In this document: piece after piece, positions 1-5,088 of the stretch
Position numbering within the stretch: the stretch's first letter is position 1
Layout: the number at the start of each line of letters is the position of its first letter
From: Spirochaetia bacterium
GTDB lineage: Bacteria > Spirochaetota > Spirochaetia > Treponematales > Breznakiellaceae
Assembly (NCBI GenBank): GCA_025997755.1
Contig: BNVA01000116.1
Span: forward strand, 1 to 5,982
DNA length: 5,982 nucleotides
Direction: 5' to 3'
Program-made: the position numbers and the translations under genes
Notes under the pieces: generated by a model
Databases searched by the model: none
Seen by the model: the letters and a program-made list of their open reading frames with translations, nothing else
Told to the model about the DNA's origin: nothing

Positions 1-350
1 AGAAAATCTTCGTCAACAGTTGTCCCGGGTGTGATAACCTCCACAACCTCCCGCTCAATAAGCGTTTTCCCTTTTTCCGGTTCCGAAAGCTGTTCGCATA
101 TAGCAATTTTTTTACCTGCCTTTAATAAACGGGCAATGTAGGAGCGCGCGGCATGGTATGGCACCCCGCACATGGGCAGTCCGTTGCGGCTTGTAAGAGT
201 AAGGTTTAGCAAGGCGGATACTTCAACAGCATCACCGGCAAACATTTCGTAAAAATCACCCAGCCTAAAAAAAAGCACCTCTCCTGAGTGTTCTCTCTTT
301 ATACGTTTATACTGGGTAAGCATAGGCGAATCGCTTTGAGGCATGTTCAT
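1..350 (-). CDS. mutS: DNA mismatch repair protein MutS, N-terminal part (cut by window edge)
   Basis: MutS recognises base mismatches and small loops in newly replicated DNA and recruits MutL. The 116 residues seen are the mismatch-recognition domain I: the Phe-X-Glu reading motif is F33-Y34-E35 inside GDFYEMF, followed by SALLNLTLTSRNG and the strongly conserved MCGVPYHAARSYIARLLKAG and KIAICEQ segments. The frame is open to the window edge, so the connector, clamp and ATPase domains lie outside. I chose ATG at 350-348 because it overlaps the TGA of the upstream regulator gene as ATGA; a second in-frame ATG lies two codons later (344-342). The Shine-Dalgarno match upstream is weak (GGGAAA), which fits translation by coupling from the upstream gene. 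The sequence looks most like treponemal MutS as I remember it. Identification is secure; the taxonomic impression is inference. Confidence 0.97.
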   Translation of the reverse strand, partial: MNMPQSDSPMLTQYKRIKREHSGEVLFFRLGDFYEMFAGDAVEVSALLNLTLTSRNGLPMCGVPYHAARSYIARLLKAGKKIAICEQLSEPEKGKTLIEREVVEVITPGTTVDEDF

Positions 351-1045
351 AAATGTTTCCCGAACGATGCTTTAAATGGCGAATCGTTTATCAATTTAAA
401 TTTGTTCTTGTTGAATGTTAATATATTGTCATCACGCATACGGCATAATTCTGCGGATAACGCGCTTCTTTCTACCGATAAATAGTCGGCTAATTCTTGC
501 CTGTTAAATGGAATTTCAAATTCATCACTTTTTTTATTTTGTGCATACGATGATAAATACGATAATATTTTTTCGCGGGTAGTGCGCTGGGTTATAAAAT
601 CCATCTTTTGCATAAGGGAAAAAGTCTTTTGGGCAAGATTCTTTAGCATATTACGAATTAACAATGTATGAAACTTGCAGGCAGATGAACAAGTTGTAAT
701 AATCTTTTTATAATCAATTAAAATAATTTCTGACTGCATAACTGCCGTAACGCTTATGGGTATTTTTTCAGTTACGCTAAAAGAAAATACCTCGCCGAAT
801 AATTCACCGGGTTCAATGCTGGAAACTATAGAATGGTTGCCCCAAAAATCATCGGCAACTATGTGGAGACGGCCGGATAATAAAATGCCTACTGCCCCCA
901 CTTTATCGCCCGCGTTAAAAATAAAACTTCCTTTTTCAGCTTTTCGTTTCCGTGCGGAAAGGCAGTTTAAAAGAGCTTCCAAATCTTTTTCGGCAATGGA
1001 TTCAAACAGGGCACATTTTCTTAAAACCGGCGAAAAATAAGTCAA
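347..1045 (-). CDS. Crp/Fnr-family transcriptional regulator
   Basis: This 232-residue protein has the Crp/Fnr layout: a cyclic-nucleotide-binding-like beta-roll (about residues 14-110, with the GDKVGAVGILLSGRL and GELFGE signatures), a dimerisation helix (about 125-155) and a C-terminal winged helix-turn-helix (about 155-219, recognition helix near VERSALSAELCRMRD). The arginine-serine pair that follows GELFGE-type loops in cAMP-binding Crp is absent (IPISVTA instead), and there is no FNR-type N-terminal cysteine cluster; Cys occur at 11, 28, 119, 123 and 201, so the signal is unknown. I prefer the TTG start at 1045 because GAGG lies 5 bases before it; a more upstream TTG at 1066 would fall inside the palindromic operator. 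Position next to a divergent ferredoxin gene recalls HcpR-like regulators of nitrosative-stress genes, but that assignment is inference. The end overlaps mutS by 4 bases. Confidence 0.9.
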   Translation of the reverse strand: MTYFSPVLRKCALFESIAEKDLEALLNCLSARKRKAEKGSFIFNAGDKVGAVGILLSGRLHIVADDFWGNHSIVSSIEPGELFGEVFSFSVTEKIPISVTAVMQSEIILIDYKKIITTCSSACKFHTLLIRNMLKNLAQKTFSLMQKMDFITQRTTREKILSYLSSYAQNKKSDEFEIPFNRQELADYLSVERSALSAELCRMRDDNILTFNKNKFKLINDSPFKASFGKHL

Positions 1046-1061
1046 AACAACCTCGTTTACG

Positions 1062-1075
1062 TACAATCCGTTGTA
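1062..1075. promoter_or_regulatory. Perfect FNR-like palindromic operator
   Basis: TACAA-TCCG-TTGTA is a perfect inverted repeat with 5-base arms and a 4-base spacer, the same geometry as FNR sites (TTGAT-N4-ATCAA). It lies in the divergent promoter region between the Crp/Fnr-family gene and the ferredoxin gene, just upstream of the preferred TTG start of the regulator. Binding by the adjacent regulator is the simplest reading, giving activation of the plus-strand genes and autoregulation of the minus-strand operon. Half-sites differ from classic FNR and Crp sites, as expected for a regulator with a different recognition helix. Confidence 0.6.
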
Positions 1076-1095
1076 AAAACAACAGACCTTAAATT

Positions 1096-1124
1096 AGTCT
1101 AATGGTAATGTTTAATAATATCAA
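1096..1124 (-). promoter_or_regulatory. Putative promoter of the regulator-mutS operon
   Basis: On the minus strand TTGATA (1124-1119, 5 of 6 to the -35 consensus) is followed after 17 bases by TAGACT (1101-1096, 4 of 6 to the -10 consensus). The predicted start point is near 1089, so the palindrome at 1062-1075 would lie just downstream, a position where binding would repress. No experimental support; the -10 is only fair. Confidence 0.35.
1098..1103 (+). promoter_or_regulatory. Putative -10 box of the ferredoxin/zinc-ribbon operon
   Basis: TCTAAT matches TATAAT at 5 of 6 positions. A start point 7 bases later (about 1110) puts the centre of the TACAA-N4-TTGTA palindrome (1068.5) at -41.5, the standard class II activator position for Crp/FNR proteins. 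No good -35 hexamer is visible, as expected for an activator-dependent promoter. TTTAAT at 1111-1116 is an alternative -10. Confidence 0.4.
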
Positions 1125-1135
1125 GGAGCTATTTT

Positions 1136-1807
1136 ATGAAAAGAAAAATTGTTAAAATTGACAGTCTAAAATGTAATGGCTGCGGATTATGCGCCGAAGC
1201 CTGCCATGAGGGGGCAATCCGCATAACAAACGGCAAGGCTTATCTTGTTAAAGATGATTACTGCGACGGATTAGGCAACTGCCTGCCCGTATGCCCCGCA
1301 GACGCAATATCTTTTGAAGAACGCGAAGCCGCGCCTTTTAACGAAAAAGCGGCGATTCAACATAAACAGACCGGTGATAACGGCGTCCTTACTCAAACAG
1401 CGTCCTTAGTAAACTGGCCTATACAAATTAGACTTATTGCACCTAACGCCGCTTGTTTTGATAATGCACACCTTTTAATATCTTCCGACTGCTGCGCCTA
1501 CGCCTACAGAAATTTTCATAACGAGTTTATACATTCGCATACTGCAAACGGACAGCAATCGAAACAGGATAAAATTGTGTTAATAGGCTGCCCAAAACTG
1601 GATGACGACGACTACAGCATAAAATTAACAAATATATTAAAAGAAAATAATATTTTATCCGTAACTGTTGCAAGAATGGAAGTGCCTTGCTGCGGCGGTA
1701 TTGAATCTGCGGTAAAATCCGCAGTTAAAGCGCTTGATAAAGTACTGCCCTGCACAATCATAACATTTTCTATTGATGGTAAAATTCTTACGGAGGTTGA
1801 CTTATGA
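1136..1807 (+). CDS. Dicluster-ferredoxin-domain iron-sulfur protein with conserved Cys-rich C-terminal domain
   Basis: The first ~60 residues are a bacterial ferredoxin domain. Cluster I motif is C13-X2-C16-X2-C19-X3-C23. The second motif is C43-X5-C49-X3-C53-P, where the usual second cysteine is replaced by Leu46, so the second cluster may be [3Fe-4S] or have a non-cysteine ligand. After a linker (about 62-92) comes a second domain (about 93-223) with C107, paired C119-C120, the IGCPKLDD segment around C152 and EVPCCGG with C185-C186; these could bind another metal site. I recognise this as a family widespread in anaerobes, often near hybrid-cluster protein (hcp) and a Crp/Fnr regulator; its reaction is not known to me and it is usually named only as a 4Fe-4S protein. 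ATG at 1136 has a strong AAGGAG 7 bases upstream. The stop overlaps the next start as ATGA, so the two genes form an operon. Expression is probably governed by the FNR-like site upstream. Confidence 0.9.
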   Translation: MKRKIVKIDSLKCNGCGLCAEACHEGAIRITNGKAYLVKDDYCDGLGNCLPVCPADAISFEEREAAPFNEKAAIQHKQTGDNGVLTQTASLVNWPIQIRLIAPNAACFDNAHLLISSDCCAYAYRNFHNEFIHSHTANGQQSKQDKIVLIGCPKLDDDDYSIKLTNILKENNILSVTVARMEVPCCGGIESAVKSAVKALDKVLPCTIITFSIDGKILTEVDL

Positions 1808-2049
1808 CATACCATTGTCCCGGTTCCGATAATATTAGAACCCCCACACTAAAAACTAAAACTTGCCCCGTATGCGGCAATGATATTGATTTGTTTTCGA
1901 TTGATATGCAGGGTGTCTGCGACAAATGCGGATTCGTTGCCTTTAATGACACTAAGAGCTGCCTAAAATGGTGTAAATTTGCCCGCGAATGTGTAGGCGA
2001 TGAAATGTATGATCGTTTTTTAGCTATGGAGCAGATGCAAACCCCTTAG
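1804..2049 (+). CDS. Small cysteine-rich zinc-ribbon protein
   Basis: This 81-residue protein contains a rubredoxin/zinc-ribbon-like pair of knuckles, C21-X2-C24 and C39-X2-C42, flanked by an N-terminal HCPG with C5 and a C-terminal SCLKWCKFARECVG segment (C53, C57, C63). Nine of 81 residues are Cys or zinc-type His in motifs, so it is probably a folded metal-binding protein in the cytoplasm; no signal peptide is visible. Similar small proteins often sit directly behind the ferredoxin-domain protein in anaerobes and are sometimes named 'phosphohydrolase' in databases; I see no catalytic phosphohydrolase motif to support that name. Start ATG at 1804 overlaps the upstream stop by 4 bases and has GGAGG (1792-1796) 7 bases before it, so it is both coupled and well primed. 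A partner or chaperone role for the iron-sulfur protein is inference. Confidence 0.85.
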   Translation: MTYHCPGSDNIRTPTLKTKTCPVCGNDIDLFSIDMQGVCDKCGFVAFNDTKSCLKWCKFARECVGDEMYDRFLAMEQMQTP

Positions 2050-2087
2050 CCCGTCAAGATTGTCAATTCTTAGGCACAGCGTAACCT

Positions 2088-2093
2088 TATAAT
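2088..2093 (+). promoter_or_regulatory. Putative -10 box upstream of the metal-handling membrane protein
   Basis: A perfect TATAAT lies in the 109-base gap between the zinc-ribbon gene and the next gene. No -35 of normal spacing is convincing: TTCTTA at 2067-2072 gives 15 bases, TTGTCA at 2060-2065 gives 22. If used, transcription would start near 2100, ahead of the inverted repeat at 2114-2141. No intrinsic terminator is visible in the gap, so read-through from the upstream operon is also possible. Confidence 0.35.
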
Positions 2094-2113
2094 TAAAATA
2101 CCGACATATTTTT

Positions 2114-2141
2114 GACACAATTATATTTTAAATTGTAAGTC
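2114..2141. promoter_or_regulatory. Inverted repeat in leader of the metal-handling gene
   Basis: ACAATT (2117-2122) and AATTGT (2131-2136) form perfect 6-base arms around an 8-base AT-rich centre; GAC (2114-2116) and GTC (2139-2141) extend the pairing with a two-base bulge. It sits 18 bases before the ATG and just before the Shine-Dalgarno sequence. It could be an operator for a metal-responsive repressor or a weak RNA hairpin. The spacing differs from the FNR-like site at 1062-1075, so it is probably not the same operator. Confidence 0.3.
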
Positions 2142-2158
2142 AGAGGGAGCAAGCTGTT

Positions 2159-3916
2159 ATGAAAACAGAAACTTTAAAAATTGGCGGTATGACGTGTATT
2201 AACTGTCAAAACCGTATTGAAAAGAAACTGAACGCTGCGGCGGGTATTGAAAACGCGGCGGTGAGTTTTTCCAAAGGAACAGCGGCTGTAACCTACGATG
2301 ATGAAAAACTCAGTCTAAAAGAGATCATTACGCTAATTGAAAGTTTGGATTACAAAGTGATAAACGGCGGACAGAAAGATCCCGCCATGCAGCCAATCGG
2401 GTATTTGTTGATTATAATTGCCCTGTATGTGATTCTGCGGCAATTTACAGGCAGCCCGCTTTCTACCGCTTTCCCGCTCGCCAGTGCGGGCATGAGCTAC
2501 GGTATGATCTTTGTGATAGGACTTATTACATCGGTGCATTGTATCGCCATGTGCGGTGGGATAAATCTGTCGCAGTGTTTACAAACTTCCCTTATTCCTC
2601 CCATTTTGTACAACGGCGGGCGCGTTATTTCTTACACGGTAACGGGCGTGATCGTCGGAGCGTTGGGACAGGTTATTTCCGTAACAGGCGCTATGCAGGG
2701 TGTGGTGCAGATTGCCGCCGGTGTGTTTATGGTGATCATGGGTATCAATATGCTTGGCATTTTTCCCGGGCTGCGGCGCATAACGCCCAGACTGCCGCGT
2801 ATCCTACAAAAAAAAGTTGATGCCAGCGAACACCAATCGAAAAGTCCGTTCGTTGTCGGTTTGTTAAACGGACTTATGCCATGCGGGCCGTTACAGGCTA
2901 TGCAGCTCTACGCGCTTTCTACAGGCAGCCCGATAGCAGGCGGTGTTTCGATGTTTCTTTTTAGCATAGGAACGGTGCCGTTAATGTTCGGCATAGGCGC
3001 GTTAAGTTCTCTGTTGAGCAAAAAATTTACGGCACATGTGATGAAAGCAGGCGCGATAATGGTTGCGGTTTTGGGACTAACGATGTTTACCAACGGCTAT
3101 AGTTTAAGCGGCTTGCCGTCTGTTAGTAATACGGTAACAAATAATAATAATAATTCGGTTGTTGAAAACGGTGTACAGATTGTCAACTCAACGTTAAACG
3201 GGGGACGCTATCCTGCTATCACGGTGCGGCAGGGCATACCGGTAAAATGGACAATTAACGCGCCGCAGGGCAGCATTAACGGCTGTAACAACAGCATGAT
3301 TATCCGTGAATACGGTATTAAGCATACATTCAAAACAGGGGAAAACATAATTGAATTTACGCCTGAGCGGACAGGTAAATTTTCTTACTCCTGCTGGATG
3401 GGTATGATACGGAGTTCTATCACGGTACTTGCTCAAGGAGAGGAGCTTACTCCCGCAGTTGATGAAACATCGCCCAAACCGGCGGGCGTACAGATACCGG
3501 CAGAAACTGTTGCGTTAGGCGCAATGGCAGAGGGCATACAAACTGTTACGCTTAATTTAACCGACAACGGCTTTGAACCTGCAATAGCCGTCCTACAAAA
3601 AAATACTAGGACAAAATGGATTATCAATAATAATTCGCTTGATGCCGGCAATTCCGCTCTGGTCTTTCCAATCTATTATACGCAGTTAAATATTGATAAT
3701 GGAGAAAATGTTATAGGTTTAGTGCCCACAGACGATTTTGAGTTTTCCACGATTGATAATATATATTACGGTTTTGTAAAAGTTGTTGACGATATACAAA
3801 AGGTTGATACGAAAACTATCGAGACGATAAAAAATGAAGCCGCCGCCCATGAAACTTTGATTTACCCGGACTCTTATTTTGAGCAAGGCTCAGGCGGCGG
3901 GGGTTGTTGCAGGTAA
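2159..3916 (+). CDS. Heavy-metal-domain / DsbD-TauE-SafE-type membrane protein fused to tandem cupredoxin domains
   Basis: This 585-residue protein probably moves or delivers copper or a similar soft metal across the membrane; substrate and direction are inference. Domains in order: HMA/CopZ-like domain (1-70) with the metal motif GMTCINC (C13, C16); a first membrane helix (about 79-95); a membrane core of the DsbD_2/TauE-SafE type (about 112-315, roughly six helices) with the paired signatures H127-CIAMCGG (C128, C132) and LMPCGP (C242); a low-complexity linker with Asn5 (328-332); an exported cupredoxin-like domain (about 340-425) with possible ligands C376, H389, C412, M414 and M416; a second cupredoxin-like copy (about 460-543) whose equivalent positions lack Cys, His and Met; and a tail ending in four glycines and C583-C584-R585. 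ATG at 2159 follows GAGGGAG (2143-2149). It lies 109 bases after the zinc-ribbon gene on the same strand, with its own candidate promoter. Databases usually call such proteins sulfite exporter TauE/SafE family; the HMA and cupredoxin parts argue against sulfite. Confidence 0.88.
   Translation: MKTETLKIGGMTCINCQNRIEKKLNAAAGIENAAVSFSKGTAAVTYDDEKLSLKEIITLIESLDYKVINGGQKDPAMQPIGYLLIIIALYVILRQFTGSPLSTAFPLASAGMSYGMIFVIGLITSVHCIAMCGGINLSQCLQTSLIPPILYNGGRVISYTVTGVIVGALGQVISVTGAMQGVVQIAAGVFMVIMGINMLGIFPGLRRITPRLPRILQKKVDASEHQSKSPFVVGLLNGLMPCGPLQAMQLYALSTGSPIAGGVSMFLFSIGTVPLMFGIGALSSLLSKKFTAHVMKAGAIMVAVLGLTMFTNGYSLSGLPSVSNTVTNNNNNSVVENGVQIVNSTLNGGRYPAITVRQGIPVKWTINAPQGSINGCNNSMIIREYGIKHTFKTGENIIEFTPERTGKFSYSCWMGMIRSSITVLAQGEELTPAVDETSPKPAGVQIPAETVALGAMAEGIQTVTLNLTDNGFEPAIAVLQKNTRTKWIINNNSLDAGNSALVFPIYYTQLNIDNGENVIGLVPTDDFEFSTIDNIYYGFVKVVDDIQKVDTKTIETIKNEAAAHETLIYPDSYFEQGSGGGGCCR
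3140..3154 (+). repeat. (AAT)5 trinucleotide repeat inside the membrane-protein gene
   Basis: Five AAT units encode Asn328-Asn332 in the linker between the membrane core and the first cupredoxin domain. Gain or loss of units would change linker length without a frameshift. Confidence 0.75.
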
Positions 3917-3917
3917 A

Positions 3918-3944
3918 CCCTTGTGTCCCTTCGTGGTAAAAATT
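3918..3944. repeat. Short imperfect tandem motif resembling a dispersed intergenic repeat
   Basis: Directly after the stop codon, CCCTTGTGT (3918-3926) is followed by CCCTTCGTGG (3927-3936) and TAAAAATT. This resembles a dispersed intergenic sequence of the type ACCACGAAGGACACGAAGG (reverse strand) that I recall from many unrelated bacterial genomes. Whether it is repeated in this genome cannot be seen from one copy. The rest of the gap up to the corA promoter (to about 4022) shows no gene and no convincing intrinsic terminator; CATT-type and ACGC/GCGT pairings there are only 4 bp. Confidence 0.35.
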
Positions 3945-4022
3945 CCCAATTATCGCATTTCGCCATTACGCCAATGAGCGTTATCATCACTTGCGTTTAC
4001 CGTGAATGTAACTTTCCGGCTA

Positions 4023-4051
4023 TTTACATTATTTACTCATATATCTAAAAT
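4023..4051 (+). promoter_or_regulatory. Putative sigma-70 promoter of corA
   Basis: TTTACA (4023-4028, 5 of 6 to the -35 consensus), a 17-base spacer and TAAAAT (4046-4051, 5 of 6 to the -10 consensus) make the best-looking promoter in the window. The predicted start near 4058 gives a leader of about 18 bases before the upstream ORF at 4076 and about 65 bases before the corA GTG. Confidence 0.6.
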
Positions 4052-4075
4052 AAGCGTAGATAATTGGTGATTATT

Positions 4076-4126
4076 ATGAATAAATGGATTGCTCCTTCGG
4101 GCAGCGGCCTGAAGGAGGCATTGTGA
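4076..4126 (+). CDS. Putative 16-codon leader peptide upstream of corA
   Basis: ATG at 4076 opens a 16-residue frame, MNKWIAPSGSGLKEAL, that ends with TGA at 4124-4126. That stop overlaps the preferred corA GTG start (4123-4125) as GTGA, the classic arrangement for translational coupling. GGTGAT (4066-4071), complementary to the 3' part of the anti-Shine-Dalgarno region, lies 4 bases before the ATG. The frame runs through the hairpin that hides the corA Shine-Dalgarno sequence, so its translation would open the hairpin. Short leader ORFs are known upstream of Mg2+ transporter genes in Salmonella (mgtL for mgtA, corL for corA), but this peptide shows no similarity that I can see. It would be invalid if corA really starts at the ATG at 4084. 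Confidence 0.45.
   Translation: MNKWIAPSGSGLKEAL
4092..4117 (+). promoter_or_regulatory. Hairpin sequestering the corA ribosome-binding site
   Basis: CTCCTTCGGGC (4092-4102) pairs with GCCTGAAGGAG (4107-4117) over 11 bp (one G-U wobble, 4099/4110) around the four-base loop AGCG. The 3' arm contains nearly all of GAAGGAGG (4111-4118), the Shine-Dalgarno sequence for the GTG at 4123. The 5' arm includes CTCCTT, effectively an anti-Shine-Dalgarno. There is no following T-run, so it is not an intrinsic terminator. It could keep corA translation low unless the upstream ORF is translated or the stem melts. Confidence 0.65.
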
Positions 4127-5079
4127 TTACAATTAGAACGCAAAGCGGAAATGGTATAGTTGAGACCTTGGAGCCCAGCACGGGATGCTGGATTGACGCG
4201 CAGGATGTTACAACAGAGGATTTACACCGGCTTGAGCATGAATTCGGTATTCAGCCCGAGCTTTTGGCCGATATAATGGACGCCGACGAACAGGCGCGCA
4301 TTGAGCATGAAGACGATTATATAGCGATAATAGTGCGTCTGCCGGTCTGGGATAACTCAAGCGAAATTTCATATTTTACGGTGCCTCTTGGCATTATTCT
4401 TTTTAAGGAAAAAATTATTACGGTATGCCAGCGTTCAAGCGATGCGGTTTTGGATATTGCACATAATAAGGTACGGGGTCTTGTTATGCGTAATCAAAGC
4501 GCTTTTGTCTTGAACATTTTAAGCCGTGCCGCATTCACATTTTTGCGTTCGTTAAAAGAAGTTAATAAGATGGCGAATAATATTGAGCTGGCTTTACAGA
4601 AATCGGTGCGTAACAATGAATTGATAAAACTCTTGTCGTTACAAAAGTCCCTTGTTTATTTTACTACAAGCCTTAAATCTAACGAGTTGATACTTGAGAA
4701 AATGCATAAAATACCGTTTTTACGCTTTAGAGAAGAAGAACAAGACCTGCTTGAAGATGTAATCACGGAAAATATCCAGGCAATGGAAATGGCGAATATT
4801 TATTCGTCAATTTTGACAGGCACTATGGATGCCTTTGCAAGTGTTATTTCAAACAATCTCAATATTGTTATGAAGCGTCTTGCGATTGTAAACATTGTGC
4901 TTATGATTCCTACATTGCTATACAGTTTTTACGGCATGAACGTGGATTTACCTTTGCAAAGCAATCCGCTATCGGCGCTGTTCATAATCATATTTAGTTT
5001 GGTGGCTTCGTTTATCGGCGTGGCGCTGCTTAATATGGATACATCAAGAAAACAACGATCGCACCGAAAACGTAAATAG
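4123..5079 (+). CDS. corA: CorA-family divalent cation (Mg2+) transport protein
   Basis: CorA proteins form homopentameric channels that take up Mg2+ (and sometimes Co2+ or Ni2+) through the cytoplasmic membrane. The protein has a long acidic/helical cytoplasmic domain (about residues 1-250), then two C-terminal membrane helices (about 250-270 and 285-303) with the selectivity motif Tyr-Gly-Met-Asn at 270-273 just after helix 1, and a basic tail (SRKQRSHRKRK). The 318-residue length is normal for the family. I chose GTG at 4123 over ATG at 4084 because GAAGGAGG (4111-4118) lies 4 bases before it, the protein then begins MITIR like other CorA proteins, and the 13 extra residues from 4084 are encoded by a strong hairpin. 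The promoter at 4023-4051 and the leader elements suggest control at translation. The gene is convergent with the next one, with only 9 bases between the stops. Confidence 0.93.
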   Translation: MITIRTQSGNGIVETLEPSTGCWIDAQDVTTEDLHRLEHEFGIQPELLADIMDADEQARIEHEDDYIAIIVRLPVWDNSSEISYFTVPLGIILFKEKIITVCQRSSDAVLDIAHNKVRGLVMRNQSAFVLNILSRAAFTFLRSLKEVNKMANNIELALQKSVRNNELIKLLSLQKSLVYFTTSLKSNELILEKMHKIPFLRFREEEQDLLEDVITENIQAMEMANIYSSILTGTMDAFASVISNNLNIVMKRLAIVNIVLMIPTLLYSFYGMNVDLPLQSNPLSALFIIIFSLVASFIGVALLNMDTSRKQRSHRKRK

Positions 5080-5088
5080 ATAGCCGTA

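Noticed and set aside
756..1040. 94-residue plus-strand frame opposite the Crp/Fnr gene
   Set aside because: Shadow of a gene with clear family motifs on the minus strand.
1093..1103. ATTAG-T-CTAAT palindrome as a second operator
   Set aside because: Overlaps the proposed promoter hexamers on both strands and is AT-rich; too short a centre for a Crp/FNR dimer.
2539..2820. 93-residue plus-strand frame inside the membrane-protein gene
   Set aside because: Out-of-frame shadow of the TauE/SafE-type core; basic, Arg/Tyr-rich and without homology signals.
3895..3920. GGGTT/AACCC hairpin as terminator after the membrane-protein gene
   Set aside because: Only 5 bp with a 12-base loop, overlapping the coding end, and no T-run.
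3917..4075. Mg2+-sensing M-box riboswitch upstream of corA
   Set aside because: The gap is of suitable length but I see none of the conserved M-box segments, and the predicted promoter would leave only a ~65-base leader.
4084..4122. Thirteen-residue N-terminal extension of CorA from ATG 4084
   Set aside because: Encoded by the hairpin, no Shine-Dalgarno at proper spacing, and unlike CorA N-termini; GTG 4123 has GAAGGAGG.
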